The notes below the pieces were generated by a model, which saw only the letters and a program-made list of their open reading frames with translations, was not told the DNA's origin and ran no database searches. A program made the position numbers and the translations under genes. 64,000 nt of DNA from Primula veris (Eukaryota > Streptophyta > Magnoliopsida > Ericales > Primulaceae), in assembly GCA_963682055.1 (NCBI GenBank), contig OY821750.1, forward strand, positions 31,380,402 to 31,444,401. Direction: 5' to 3'. Position 1 is the first letter of the stretch. The number at the start of each line of letters is the position of its first letter. Positions 1 to 10,708 of the stretch are shown in pieces.

Positions 1-264
1 AGCCACTGGACAGCTTGCGTAAAATACTTTATATTTAATAGCAAAAACGACACCACCTCTCTTGGAAATGAAATATTATTATTTCGGCCAGATGGATGTC
101 CTTCAATAACTGAGAAAAATATTTCCACCTCTGTTTTTTTGTCTAAGCTGGAAGTTATAGTCATTATAAAAATACAAACTTTTATTTAAACACAATACAA
201 GCTTGATTTGGAAATGTAAGAGACAGGCAATAATTACACGCACACATATGTGTGTATATAGATA

Positions 265-1545
265 CGAAAGTTAAATTCCCTAAATTGGCAAAGTTGAGAC
301 GGGTTGAGGATAAAAATCAAACCTATTTGTTGATTTGACATTTAAGCTTGGCAAACATTTCACAATATTACAAGCAAGCTATACAGATACATAGTTGCAT
401 ACATAAAACCAACAGACAAGCAATAAGCCAATAAATTATATAGGTATATATAAGTTGATTTCCCTATATTGACCAGTAAAATGAGACAAGTTGAGAATAA
501 AAATCAAACCCTTTTGTTGATTTGACATTTTACCATTCACAAACCTTTATCAAGATCACAAGCAAACTAAAAAGATACATAGTTGCATATATAAAAATAA
601 AATCCAAGTAATAATATTATCAATGTTTAAGTTAATTTCCCAACATTTCCCAACAAAATGAGACTACTAAAGAATAAAAATCAAACCATTAATTTGACAT
701 TTTAACCTTTCACAAACCTTTCTCAAGATATAACAAGCAAGCTAAATGCATACATAGAATTAACAGACACGCAATGATATTAAATACAATATAATATACT
801 CCATTTAAGTTAGTTTCTCTATATTAGCAACAAAATGGGATGAGTTGAGAATATAAATCGAACCCATTAGTTAATTTTTCATTTTAACCTTCACAAACCT
901 TTTTCAAGATCACAAGGCAGCTAAATACTACTCCCTCCGTTCCCATTTAATTGTCCACTACGAAATTACATGCAATTTTGACCGGCTAATAACATGTATC
1001 AAAATTGTCGAAATAAATTTTTTTAAAACTAAATCATATAATTTAATGTTTGAACTATATGATTGACTTTTGAAAATTTCAATTCCGACAATAAGTTATT
1101 GACCGGTCAAAATTGCACGTATTTTATTACTGGACAATTAATAAAGAAAGTATCTTGAGATATGTAATAAAAATCAAACCCATTTGTTGATTTGACATTT
1201 TAACCTTCACAAACCTTTCTCAAGTCACAAGGTAACTAAATATATGCATTATTTGCATACATAAAAAAATATAAAAAAATATAAAACAAGTGGGTTTATT
1301 CACAATTGCAAGGATAATGTAATAAATAATATACCTTAAGATATGTAATAAAAATCAAACCCATTTGTTGATTTGATATTTTAACCTTCACAAACCTTTT
1401 TCAAGATCACAAGGTAACTAAATACTATAATACATACATAGTTCATAGTTGCATGCATAAAAAAAAAAAAAAAAATTTAAAAAATTAAATAAACATGTGG
1501 GTTTATCAATTATTGCAAAGATAATCTAATAAAAGAAAGTACCTT
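265..1545. repeat. tandem array of ~175-bp repeats
   Basis: About six diverged copies of a unit recur near 270, 455, 625, 810, 1150 and 1330. Each carries the phrases AAAAATCAAACC, TTGTTGATTTGACATTT and CACAAACCTTT, then a CAAG..CTAAATA stretch and a CATAGTTGCAT..ATAAAA tail. The later units are more alike than the first ones. No coding potential is seen. The array is interrupted by a Stowaway-like MITE at 931-1150. The first 260 bases of the window hold nothing else that I recognise. Confidence 0.8.
931..1150. mobile_element. Stowaway-like MITE nested in the tandem array
   Basis: The left end is CTCCCTCCGTTCCC preceded by TA, the hallmark of Stowaway (Tc1/mariner-derived) MITEs. The internal phrases TCAAAATTGTCGAAAT and GTCAAAATTGCACGTA match the intact element at 44688-44899. 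The right end (GGACAATTAATAAAGAAAG before TA) is degraded relative to the expected GGAGGGAG. It has no coding capacity. Confidence 0.8.
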
Positions 1546-1555
1546 AAAATTTTAG

Positions 1556-1655
1556 GAGAGAGAGAGAGAGTTTTTTGGAATTAATGAACATATAGATAGA
1601 TATATAGATATATAGATATATAAATAGATATTTAAATATATAAATAGATACAGAT
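1556..1655. repeat. GA and TAGA/TATA microsatellites
   Basis: A short (GA)n run at about 1558-1571 is followed by an imperfect run of ATAGATAG/ATATAGAT units up to about 1650. Simple-sequence DNA only. Confidence 0.9.
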
Positions 1656-1659
1656 CCTT

Positions 1660-3837
1660 AAAGTTTGGGTTAATTACAGAAATGAACCCCTAATTTGGTA
1701 AAACCTTGAACCCCTGAAAATTGGTGTGAATACTAATATTAGTATTAAAATAGTATTCTAGGCCTGTTTGACACCGGAATTTTCTAATCAAAGAATTGTT
1801 CCTTTTAAAAGCAATAAAAATAGAAAGTTTGTCATCTTGGTTTTTTTAATTTTAAGTGAGTTTTAAATGTACAAAGTGATTTTAATTAGTGATTTTCTTT
1901 TTTTGCGGTCATTTTTATGTGAAAAAGCTTGGAAGTTAAATTGTTGCTAAATCATCGGTCCATATGAACTGTTTTTGCATTGGGAAGCTATAAATTACAA
2001 GCGTTTTGAGGAGTAAATATATGTTCCCTCGTCTTATATTTCTCCTTACACTTTTTGTAAAAGAAATGATGATAAAATTACAGTTTTGCTATGTTACGTA
2101 TTTCGTCCTCACTCCTCGTAATAAATGTAACGAGAAGTGCAAAAAGAGTGAACGTAACACTACTCCGTTTCCAACTGGTTTCTTTACCTCTAGCCGAGTT
2201 TTTACGTTTTGGGACAAACTCTGATAAAATAATAAGACTCGTGTACGTGTTGCTGACACCGTGTATTTTGAGGGTTCTTTTTAATATTTTTTCTTGTACA
2301 CACAAATCCCAACCGAAGCTGAACTCGGATTTGATCCGAAACAGATTACGATATAATCTTAGTTATAAATATTGATGATCTAGCACTGGATTTCTCAACA
2401 TGTTGCAAACTTGCCTTGGATTTGTATAGTTTAAGCAAGACGCAACCCATAAAATTTATATCTAGTCTATATGATTAGGGGTGATTTTTTTTAAAAATCA
2501 AACAAAATGCACAAATCAACTCTACTTACTTAAATTGTCATACCTCTTTTATCGTACTTAACCTAAACAGAAAGGAAAGTTTGGCGTAGATAGAGTTCTT
2601 AGTTTTGTGGAAAGTACTCGTTTTAAAACTCTCGTTAACGCATGTCAAACTTACCATGGGCTTATAGATTTTCTTTTTGTTTCACTTGTAAGCAAAAGAG
2701 TTTGCGATGCCGCTAGAGATCATGACTTTTATTGCCAATGTGTTGAACGCTAATGCTAATATACAGAGGCAGAACTTAGTTCGTGATAAACTCCTCTTTT
2801 ACGTGAGAGGCCCGGTTGACCCCTCATTTAGAGGCGAGTCACATGTTTGGCGATAGTTCTTTAAAATCAACATATATATTTTTGGTATCTTGGGATAATG
2901 GTAGAGACATGTGCTTAGACGTGTATGCAGTTCCGTCATTTTTTTTTTTGATCTCTATAAATGAAATGGAGGAGGCTTCTCCAAAAGCAAAAGAGTGAAA
3001 ATTTTATCGACCTTTTACACTTAAATTAATCGTAGGTTTTAATAAGCAGACGAAGAAGGCGTCGAGACAAATTATCATCAAGTTCGCGTCCATTTAAGGG
3101 GTAATATCCTGCAACAACTCGTTTTCACTGCAAAATAAATTAATAGTTGTTGGTTTCTTTGCGTGGAGTAGCAGAAAACCAAAGATAAAGGTCCATTAAT
3201 TTTATAGATGTCCATTTTTACTAAATTTTAATGAATTTCTAAATTGCAAAATTTATAAACTCTCATTAATTAATTTGTTCACGTTATAAAAAATTTATAA
3301 GAATGGAATTATTTTTACTAGTTCATTGATTCTCACTTGCCGACACAAAATGGGAAACCTTTTTGTCATTTTATGTCATTTTGAAAGCAGTGAAATCCGA
3401 TATATTGGAATGGCTCAAACTTGATTTTTTTTACTTGATAAATACAAATCAAAATAAAAATAAAATTAACCTATAACTTACAAGTTTTGAACACATGATC
3501 ATACCAAACTGCTCAAACCATTTGAGCTGAGCTATTGCAACACGTTGTAAACCAATTGATATTTAATAATTTTATTTTAACTAACCAGTATATTAAATAT
3601 ATAGTCGGGTGTTGCCCATCATTTTTTTTTCTGGTTCAATCTTTCAAGGCCCAAGTTTTACTTGACTTGGGTCTGGTCCACCCCTGTTTGAAAGTTTAAA
3701 CTGTATACTAGATTAATTACTAGCTATATATCTTAATTTTCACTCGATAAAAAAAAACTTGTTACTTGTTACTTGTCCCATTGTCCCGACTCTTAACTGA
3801 ATTTACATTAGCTATATAATAGCACTTCTAAATGTCT
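1660..3837. other. intergenic, no gene recognised
   Basis: This 2.2-kb AT-rich stretch has only short, unrelated open frames without splice support or family resemblance. The phrase CCTGTTTGACACCGGAATTTT near 1763 resembles the end of a Tourist or hAT-type MITE, but I find no partner end. Confidence 0.6.
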
Positions 3838-3845
3838 CTAAAGGA

Positions 3846-4492
3846 TAGGAGTGTAAATGAGATGAACTGTTCGTGAAATCGTTTGTGTTCGGCTCGGGTA
3901 ATGCTCGGTTCATGTTCGTTCATTTATAAATGAACACGATAATGAACAAGAATATAGTGTTCGTCTATTAAGTGAACTGAACATGAACAACCATCTGTTC
4001 GGTTCGTCTAAACTCGTGTTCGTGTAACTATATATAAAGTTTGATAAAATAAAATAAATAAATCTATTAATGATGTAACAAAAATTAATATCACTACACA
4101 ATTAATAAACTTATTTATGCTATAATAATATAAATGATATGTTTGTATTATTTTGAACTTTTTATGTTAATTTATATCATCATACTATAAATACAGTCAC
4201 CGATTTTATAATTAATTATTCAACTCGTTAAAATAATATAGTAATATATGATAAAAGAATAATATATTTTAAAAAGAAAGAAAAATATATTTTTTTTCAA
4301 TTATTAAATGTTTTGGAAGAAATTATATGTTCACGAAGAACTCGTGTTCGGCTCGTCAAATGTTCGGTTCATGTTCGTCAAATGTTCGTTCGTATTTAAA
4401 TGAACATGAACCGAACATGAACAAAGTTTTAGTTCATGAACTGAACATGAACAGAGGGTTGTTCGGTTCGTTTCGTTTCATTTAGAGCACTA
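3846..4492. mobile_element. hAT-type non-autonomous element, 647 bp
   Basis: The ends are TAGGAGTGTAAATGA on the left and, read from the right, TAGTGCTCTAAATGA, forming short inverted repeats. The flanks CTAAAGGA (3838-3845) and CTAAATGA (4493-4500) look like an 8-bp target duplication with one mismatch, the size hAT transposases make. Both subterminal zones are crowded with GTTCGGTTC and GTTCATGAAC motifs in both orientations. The middle is AT-rich and has no transposase. Confidence 0.7.
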
Positions 4493-4911
4493 CTAAATGA
4501 TAATATGAAAATACAACTTTCTTATTAGTAATATAATTGACTTTATATTTTGATGGCCAACTATAACAGTCACAAAGTCATTAAACCTTTTTAAGTGGTG
4601 AAAATTTTAAGTGATCTCCTTAGAAGTTTTAGTAATATAAATACATTTGGTTGAAATAAATTGGAACGTTATATTACAAATTCATGCATAGTTTCAGTAA
4701 ATTAATATAAATAGATTTAGCCAAACATATTTCAGTGTATAAATTAGACATTGATTTCTTATGAGGTCTCATCACACGATGTGAACACTAGTAAAAACTA
4801 ATTAGGCTTCAAATTAATGAATAACCGGTTGAATAACATTTATTTGGTATGCTCTATTTTTCCTATTTAAACTAACCAGTATGTTGTTGTCCATGTATTT
4901 ATAACTTACTA

Positions 4912-5146
4912 CTCTCTTCGTCCTAAAATATTAGAGTTCTATGTATTTACGTATAATATTAACCGACAAATAACTCGTATTTAAGTTGTTAAAATCGAAT
5001 TTTTCAAAAGTTAATCACATAGTTTAAATGTTAAACGATATGAACAAATTTTAAAATTTTATTTTTGAACAATTTAAGCACGAGATATTTGGCGATCAAA
5101 GTTGTACGTAAATACATAGAGCTTCAATATCTTATGACGGAGAGAG
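4912..5146. mobile_element. Stowaway-like MITE, 235 bp
   Basis: TA-flanked ends CTCTCTTCGTCC and GACGGAGAGAG form inverted repeats. The interior (ACCGACAAATAACTCGTATT, AAAAGTTAATCACATAGTTT) is shared with a decayed copy at about 20404-20595, so the two belong to one subfamily. Confidence 0.8.
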
Positions 5147-5440
5147 TATTTCTCGAGTAGACTATTCTTGAGTAATAAAACTTATAAAAAAGAAGAGAAA
5201 GAACAAAGTTTGACATGCTAGCCATAGCAACTGCAAACTTGAGATATGGGAGGGAATTAATTATTAATTTTAAATTCATAGGATTGTAATCGAATGACTT
5301 AAACAAAACTAATTATCATTTGCTCGTAGTCTAAAAAACTAATTACCATTTGATGCTAATTTATTCTTTAATATATAAATTTAATAAAATTTGAAAAAGT
5401 TGGTCCCTAGTTAAATATTCACGAGGCAACCAAATAACAT

Positions 5441-5460
5441 CACGGTTTCTCGAAACCGTG
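5441..5460. other. short perfect inverted repeat
   Basis: CACGGTTTC and GAAACCGTG are perfect 9-bp arms around a TC centre. The flanking 5461-5720 DNA is unusually GC-rich for the window and contains CCACCATCATC-like runs. No long frame spans it and no terminator or operator role can be assigned. Confidence 0.6.
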
Positions 5461-6519
5461 ACCACAAAGAGGGGGCTCTACCACCATCATCGCCAGAGAC
5501 CAAAGAACGACTGCTCCACCACCATCATGGTTGAATATTCGCCACCATCAGATTTGAATCGTTTGATGTATCAGACCCAATCTGATCGGTTATAGTGATG
5601 AAGGAGGTGGAGATGTTATCGTCGACGTCGGAGTATGGTGGAGCGTCGTGGCCGGAGTCACCACGTCAAAGGCGTTAAGAGGGAAATAGATGATAGGTTT
5701 GCAAAGATCAGAGGCAATGAGTGAAAGTTACACTAAAAAAGGGTATTACGTTTTTGGTGTATCACTTTTGGGTGATTATTTTTAAAAAATACGAGGATAA
5801 TTACCTGTATCGAAGCATGAAGAAAGCACAAATTTGGTAGGCAATATAATACTTATTAAATTAATCAATAGAGGTCATTGTTACACGACATGGAAAGGGG
5901 AAAGTGTCGGACCTAAACGAGTAGCCAATCCATTTTTCACCAGATGGTACAAAAGAACCAAGACTCGGGTTGCTGTTTTTTAATCAGCTAGAATATCCCG
6001 CTACAATTTTTTTTAAACTGGAGCAACACCATAACTGTTACTTTTGAGTCCATGTTTGTCACAACTGACACTTATTGCGGATATTGCTAGGAATAAATAA
6101 GGCTCGATGGCGGACATGCCTTTATGTTATACCAACCAAAGGCAATAAAACTTAAAACACAACGATCTCTCTCTCCCCCCTTACTTCACAACTCTACACA
6201 CTCACGGTAGCTCTCGTCCGGTCATCTTCTTTTTTCTTTTTCTGCCTTTAAAGTGTTTGATAATTTCCCCCTTTTCCCGGTTACCAATTTTTTGATATAT
6301 ATTATATATAAAAAAATTGTTTTACAGTTAAACCGAGTCTTTTATTGAATCTCGGAGGGCTCTCAATTGATCCAATTACATCATGAGGTCAGTTGGAAAT
6401 TTATTTTTTTATTTGTGAATCTAATAGTTTCATAACGTCTTTCCATTACGCTCTATTTTTATACTCTGTGGTTTCAATTGTCAATAGATTTTGCTCTATG
6501 TATAGTTTTATTGATTTTG
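5461..6519. other. intergenic, with a CT-rich leader-like tract
   Basis: A GC-richer patch (5461-5720) is followed by ordinary AT-rich DNA. At 6166-6245 there is a CT-rich tract (CTCTCTCTCCCCCC, then TTCTTTTTTCTTTTT) of the kind seen in plant 5' UTRs, and ATGAG/GTCAGT at 6382-6391 could be a splice donor. Whether this belongs to the speculative gene at 9254-10203 is unknown. Confidence 0.35.
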
Positions 6520-6710
6520 TCACATGTGATTCTTTATGGCAAATTGAATTGACAGTGCTACTTGCATCGTTTGAATCACCATTCTTATTGTTGAGCTTTA
6601 TATTTGTGAGCTCTTAATCGCGTGAATTGTACAATTTCAGTTTTAACTGCTCATAAACAGTCAATAAAACTGCTATTCTTTATCTACGGCACTGTCACAC
6701 TTTGTCAATG
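6520..6710. repeat. first copy of a ~200-bp dispersed duplication
   Basis: This stretch matches 9805-10050 with substitutions and small gaps: TTGCATC.TTTGAA.CACCAT, GAG.TTTATATTTG, GAG.TCTTAAT.G.GTGAATT and TTTCAGTTT all recur in order. The copies are in direct orientation about 3.3 kb apart. They bracket the minisatellite and GC-rich repeat block. Confidence 0.65.
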
Positions 6711-6929
6711 GAAGTTTACACAGATTTAAAACCCGGTAAAATCATAGCTACTTGTGCTTACATTGCTTTTCCTTTTCTTTGTTACCTTTTCTTTGCTGGT
6801 TTTGGTACTATTTCGAATACGATAAAGAAAAGGACAATAATATAAAAGACAGGAACGCAATGGAAATAACACTTTATTTCTCACAATTGGAATATGAATT
6901 ACAATTCCTGACTCGTACAGAATTAAATT

Positions 6930-7215
6930 AAACTGCTGGACTGGTTTCAACAAATAAAAACTGCCGGACTGTTTTGTAAATAAAACAAACTGCCGGACTG
7001 TTTTAACAAGAAAAAGAAACTGCCGGACTGTTTTAAACAAACTGCCGGACTGTTTTAACAAATAAAAAACTGCCGGACTGGTTTTAAACAAACTGCCGGA
7101 CTGGTTTTAACAAATAAAAAACTGCCGGACTGGTTTTGTAAATAAAACAAACTGGACTGGTTTTAACGAATAAAAAACTGCCCGGACTGTTATTAAATAA
7201 ACTGCCCGGACTGTT
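6930..7215. repeat. ACTGCCGGACTG minisatellite
   Basis: About ten copies of the core AAACTGCCGGACTG are each followed by TTTTA-rich spacers of variable length (TTTTAACAAATAAA, TTTTAAACA or TTTTGTAAATAAAAC). Later units have the variant CTGCCCGGACTG. The following 7215-7400 DNA keeps a looser rhythm of ACTGAAA..TAAATTACAG motifs. No coding role is seen. Confidence 0.85.
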
Positions 7216-8100
7216 ATGTAAATACTGGAAATTAAATTACAGGAAAGTAAATTACAGAATAGGAAAGACTGAAATGTAAATTACAGAAACTAAAGGTACT
7301 GGAAAGTAAATACAAAAAGGAAACAGTACTGAAATTAAATGGACAGAATAATAAAGGACTGAAAAGTAAATAACAGAAATTAAAAGAAGAGGCAACTGCT
7401 GAGCAGTTTCCCTTAAACAATATTTCCTGAACCACCTTTAAAGGTTTCTGGTTTCGGGACTTTGTTCCCAAGGTACAACTTCTATCTCAGAGTGGCTCGT
7501 ATGGAAACCGGCACCGAACCACAGGTCGAGCTGTTGGTGGTGCGGTTCTCTCTCACTAAGTGTATGCTTATGCTGTGAGTTGTGTGTATGAAGGTGTTCT
7601 GAAATGAGAGGGGGATGGCTGCCTTTTATAGGCTCTACTGAAACCGCAACCATAAATGTTGGTCTTTAATTCTGGGAGTTACACCCCCAGAATCCGCTCA
7701 ATCAATTCTGAAACCGCAGCATTTACTCTCATTCATTGCTGACGTTTCTCTTGCTGGAAACTCTAGGGACTCCTTTTGTATTTTATACAAAACTCTCTAT
7801 TCGGGTTTGGACCCGAGACCCGAGACATTCCCCAAATCCCAAATCCCAAATCCCAAGCCCGTGCCCGTGCCCGTGCCCGTGCCCGTGCCCGTGCCCGTGC
7901 CCGAGCCCGAGACCCGAGACCCGAGACCCGAGACACGAGCGAGCGCGCGTGTGTGGTACACACTAATACTCTTAGGTGTATGTGGACATGTTAGTTTAAT
8001 AACTACATGGGTTGGTATGGTATATATATTGTAAGATTAACTCTTAATCTTCCAATATGGGATTATACTAAATGGTTTTTCTCATTAACCATTTCGTTTT
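7216..8100 (-). other. possible decayed LTR-type sequence with TATA box
   Basis: On the minus strand CCTATAAAAGGC (about 7622-7633) is a strong TATA box, followed by leader-like DNA running to about 7440. This layout recalls a retrotransposon LTR promoter. I cannot find TG..CA ends, a target duplication, a primer-binding site or any gag/pol sequence, so the call is tentative. Minus-strand frames across 7232-7653 do not resemble a known protein. Confidence 0.25.
7806..7937. repeat. C-rich microsatellite block, (CCCAAAT)n (CCCGTG)n (CCCGAGA)n
   Basis: Three related simple repeats abut: about three CCCAAAT units, seven CCCGTG units in perfect tandem (about 7858-7902), then CCCGAG and CCCGAGA units. 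About 18 runs of CCC occur in 130 bases, so the minus strand carries closely spaced GGG runs. The open frames here (Pro-Val, Ala-Arg and similar dipeptide runs) are by-products of the repeat. Confidence 0.9.
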
Positions 8101-9253
8101 TCCAGATTTGAGCTTCCGAGGTACCAACTTTGAAGCCACTTTGTATTCACACCCATTCTCCGAATAGGTCATGTGATATACCGTTACGAAGCTCGTCACA
8201 CGGGCTACTCAACCACGTTGATTACGGTATAAACAACTCAGCGCTGTTACACGAAATAATGACTCGAAGTTGGTCCAGTGACCATTCGGAAACACCCATG
8301 TTTTCACATGTTTTTCCAACATTCTTTTGTTTAGGTGGAAATATATTTACATTCATTATGTGTGTTTAATTTTTATTTTATTGAAAGTGTCCACACCCTC
8401 TTCTCCTTCTATAAATATACCATTGGTCATGGAAAAGAGTTATATTGTTTTGCTCGGTAACCATTCATTATATTTTTAAAAAAGCTGATGTGTAATTTGA
8501 TTGGAGCTTCCTATCATTTTTTATAACGAGTTTGAGTATCCTCGCTTTCCTTTTTTGTTATCAAGAATTGATTGGCAACCTAAAAACTTGTCGTCCTCTA
8601 TGACTTGGGAGTTTTATGTCATCTATGCGCGTATGTTCATTGGTACCTTCTTTCAGCCGTTTGGTTTGATTCGTGAACAAAAACGGAAAAATGAAATGTC
8701 ATTGTTAGTGCAAATGAATTAAACAAGTACACTTAATTTAAAAATGAATCTGAACAATCTTTTGAGCATTTTAAACTATACTTCGCTTCCTTAAATATAA
8801 AAAAAATATAGACTTTTTTGTTAAACCATAATTTCCATTTCTCTTTTAGGATGTTTTAGTTATAATAGTGATTAGATTTACAAAATGTTGAACATGCAGA
8901 TTGTATCACAAATTATTACATAGAGAAATGACGTGGATGATGATTAACCCGTGTCTCCCAAAATGTGGTAGAACCGTTTGAAAACAAAGGTGATCCCCTG
9001 ACCGTTACTAGCCCTCATATATATGCTGATTAGGTTGTACAATCTGTATTAGTTCGATTGTTTTTCAATTTAATCTTAAATGCAAGGTGAAGAGATGTGA
9101 TTTATAAAGAGGCATGTATGTTTTGGTGACTGTGTTTCTCTTCCCTATATAATACTCAAAAGTAATAATGCAAACAATTTGTTGCTCACTTCAAACCATA
9201 TGTTGACGAGGCTAGCAGACTTTGTTCTTTCATGAGAAGAAAATGTGACTGAG
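8100..9253. other. intergenic, no gene recognised
   Basis: AT-rich DNA with only short frames at 8130-8369 and 8501-8722, which resemble nothing I know and lack splice context. No paired transposon ends are visible. Confidence 0.5.
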
Positions 9254-10203
9254 ATGATGACAGCAGAGACTGACACAAACCCTTGTATGGTTCAGGAGGT
9301 TTGTACCTTCTCCATTTTACTATAGTCTATCTGTTTCATTTATTTAGGATATTGGTATTTTTTAACTTAGTAGTTTGTTTATAAAATTGTTAATATGAGT
9401 AATATTAGTATAAGGAAAGAGACGACAAGTTGTTGATGCAAGATAAAGGAGTAAAATAGGTTCATTTGTTTACAACTTTTGGGATAAATTTTTTAAATGT
9501 TGTCCTGGCTTGTTGGTCTGTTCCTTTATTTGTAAACGTGTGAGCTTTAACTTTATGCAGCAAATCTGTTGCTGGAGCAAATCACATGGATATGTAAGCA
9601 TTTGTATTGTCATCTCTCTCTGATCTTGACGATCCTATATGAGCTGAGTACGGAACTACTTGTTTGTCAATTTAAAGGTAAGAAAAGGTTAAGCAATAGC
9701 TTGAGATTTGCCTATTCTAACCTACACGCGAGATAGTTCTTCTTGCACGTATTATGCAAGATTTAAGGGGAAAAAAAGCAGCACTTGTCTTGCTACCTTT
9801 GTCATTCTTTTTATTGATTAGTGTTGCACAGTGTTCTTTGCTTGCATCTTTTGAAGCACCATCCTTTTTGTGGAGTTTTATATTTGCGTCCAATGTTGTG
9901 AGATCTTAATTGTGTGAATTATACAGTTTCAGTTTCTTAAATTGCTCATGAACAACCAATGAGCCGCTTAATCTTTACATAATCCCTTTTGTTCGTCATT
10001 TTGAATTTGACCTTACAGTTGTACAGCGCCATCATGTTCTGACAGTTCTGTATATGAGTTTTAACTAATTTTTTGCTTTTCTCGTGTTTTTTCCTCAGGG
10101 TTTGCATATTTGTACTATGAGTGGAGTAAGGAATGAAACTTGGCAATTGGAGTACGTAGAAGATTTTTATAGGATGGCCCTTACCACGCTTTTCGTTTTA
10201 TAA
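9254..10203 (+). CDS. speculative three-exon small protein, 60 aa
   Basis: Not a recognised gene. Three short segments join in frame through plausible plant splice sites: exon A 9254-9298 (ATGATGACAGCAGAG.. to GAG before GTTTGT), exon B 9561-9593 (after CTTTATGCAG, before GTAAGC) and exon C 10099-10203 (after TTTTTTCCTCAG, to TAA). The product would start MMTAETDTNPCM, contain QICCWSKSHGY and end in MALTTLFVL. Both joins are phase 0. The acceptor before exon C and the donor after exon B are strong; the donor after exon A is weaker. No domain, signal peptide or family match is evident. It could equally be a non-coding transcript or chance. Confidence 0.25.
9805..10050. repeat. second copy of the dispersed duplication
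   Basis: Direct-orientation relative of 6520-6710. In this copy it falls inside the putative second intron of the speculative gene, just before the strong acceptor at 10098. Confidence 0.6.
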
Positions 10204-10500
10204 ATTTTCGTTGTACTTCGGAAAATTTGAGATTTGTTTCTTATTAGACTATTTTTATTCTTATATAAACACATTTGTTTTTGTACGATATTTAACTGTA
10301 ATTAAGTTTGAACAAGTTGGGTTTATTTAATTGTTCTTTGTTAAATAATGAAAACTTGGAGGTTATGTTTCAATTCTTTTGAGAACTAGCAAGACCCGAA
10401 AAATCTCAATCACGACTTACTTTAAACCATGCTGCAGCGGTTTAGTTTGTGTCAATTTAGACATTTTTTTAGTGTTTCGAAATGTGGTTAACTGTATATT

Positions 10501-10693
10501 AGAACATATAAATTGTAACACTTTTTTGGTGTTCCAAATTTTGGAACACTAATAAAGTGTTCCAGTTTTGGAATTAGGAACATATATATATTCCAAGAAA
10601 CTGGCACACCACTTTTAGGCATGCTTTATTTGTGTTCCAAAAATTATTAGGAACGTTTTATTTCTGTTCCAAAAATGCTATTTTGGTGTAGTG
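10501..10693 (-). mobile_element. terminal fragment of a CACTA element
   Basis: Read on the minus strand, the segment begins CACTACACCAAAATAGCA, the canonical CACTA (En/Spm) terminus. Subterminal TGTTCCAAAA/TTGGAACA motifs recur several times in both orientations, including a perfect hairpin TGGAACACT/AGTGTTCCA. No second CACTA end is visible nearby, so only one end or a truncated element remains. Confidence 0.65.
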
Positions 10694-10708
10694 ATAATAA
10701 ACGGAGTA

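Noticed and set aside
265..1545. Regularly spaced repeats resembling a CRISPR array
   Set aside because: The unit is ~175 bp and whole units are diverged, with no unique spacers and no cas genes; this is a plant tandem repeat.
7736..8034. Open frames encoding Pro-Val, Ala-Arg or Pro-Cys dipeptide runs
   Set aside because: All come from the (CCCGTG)n microsatellite read in different frames and strands; there is no gene context.
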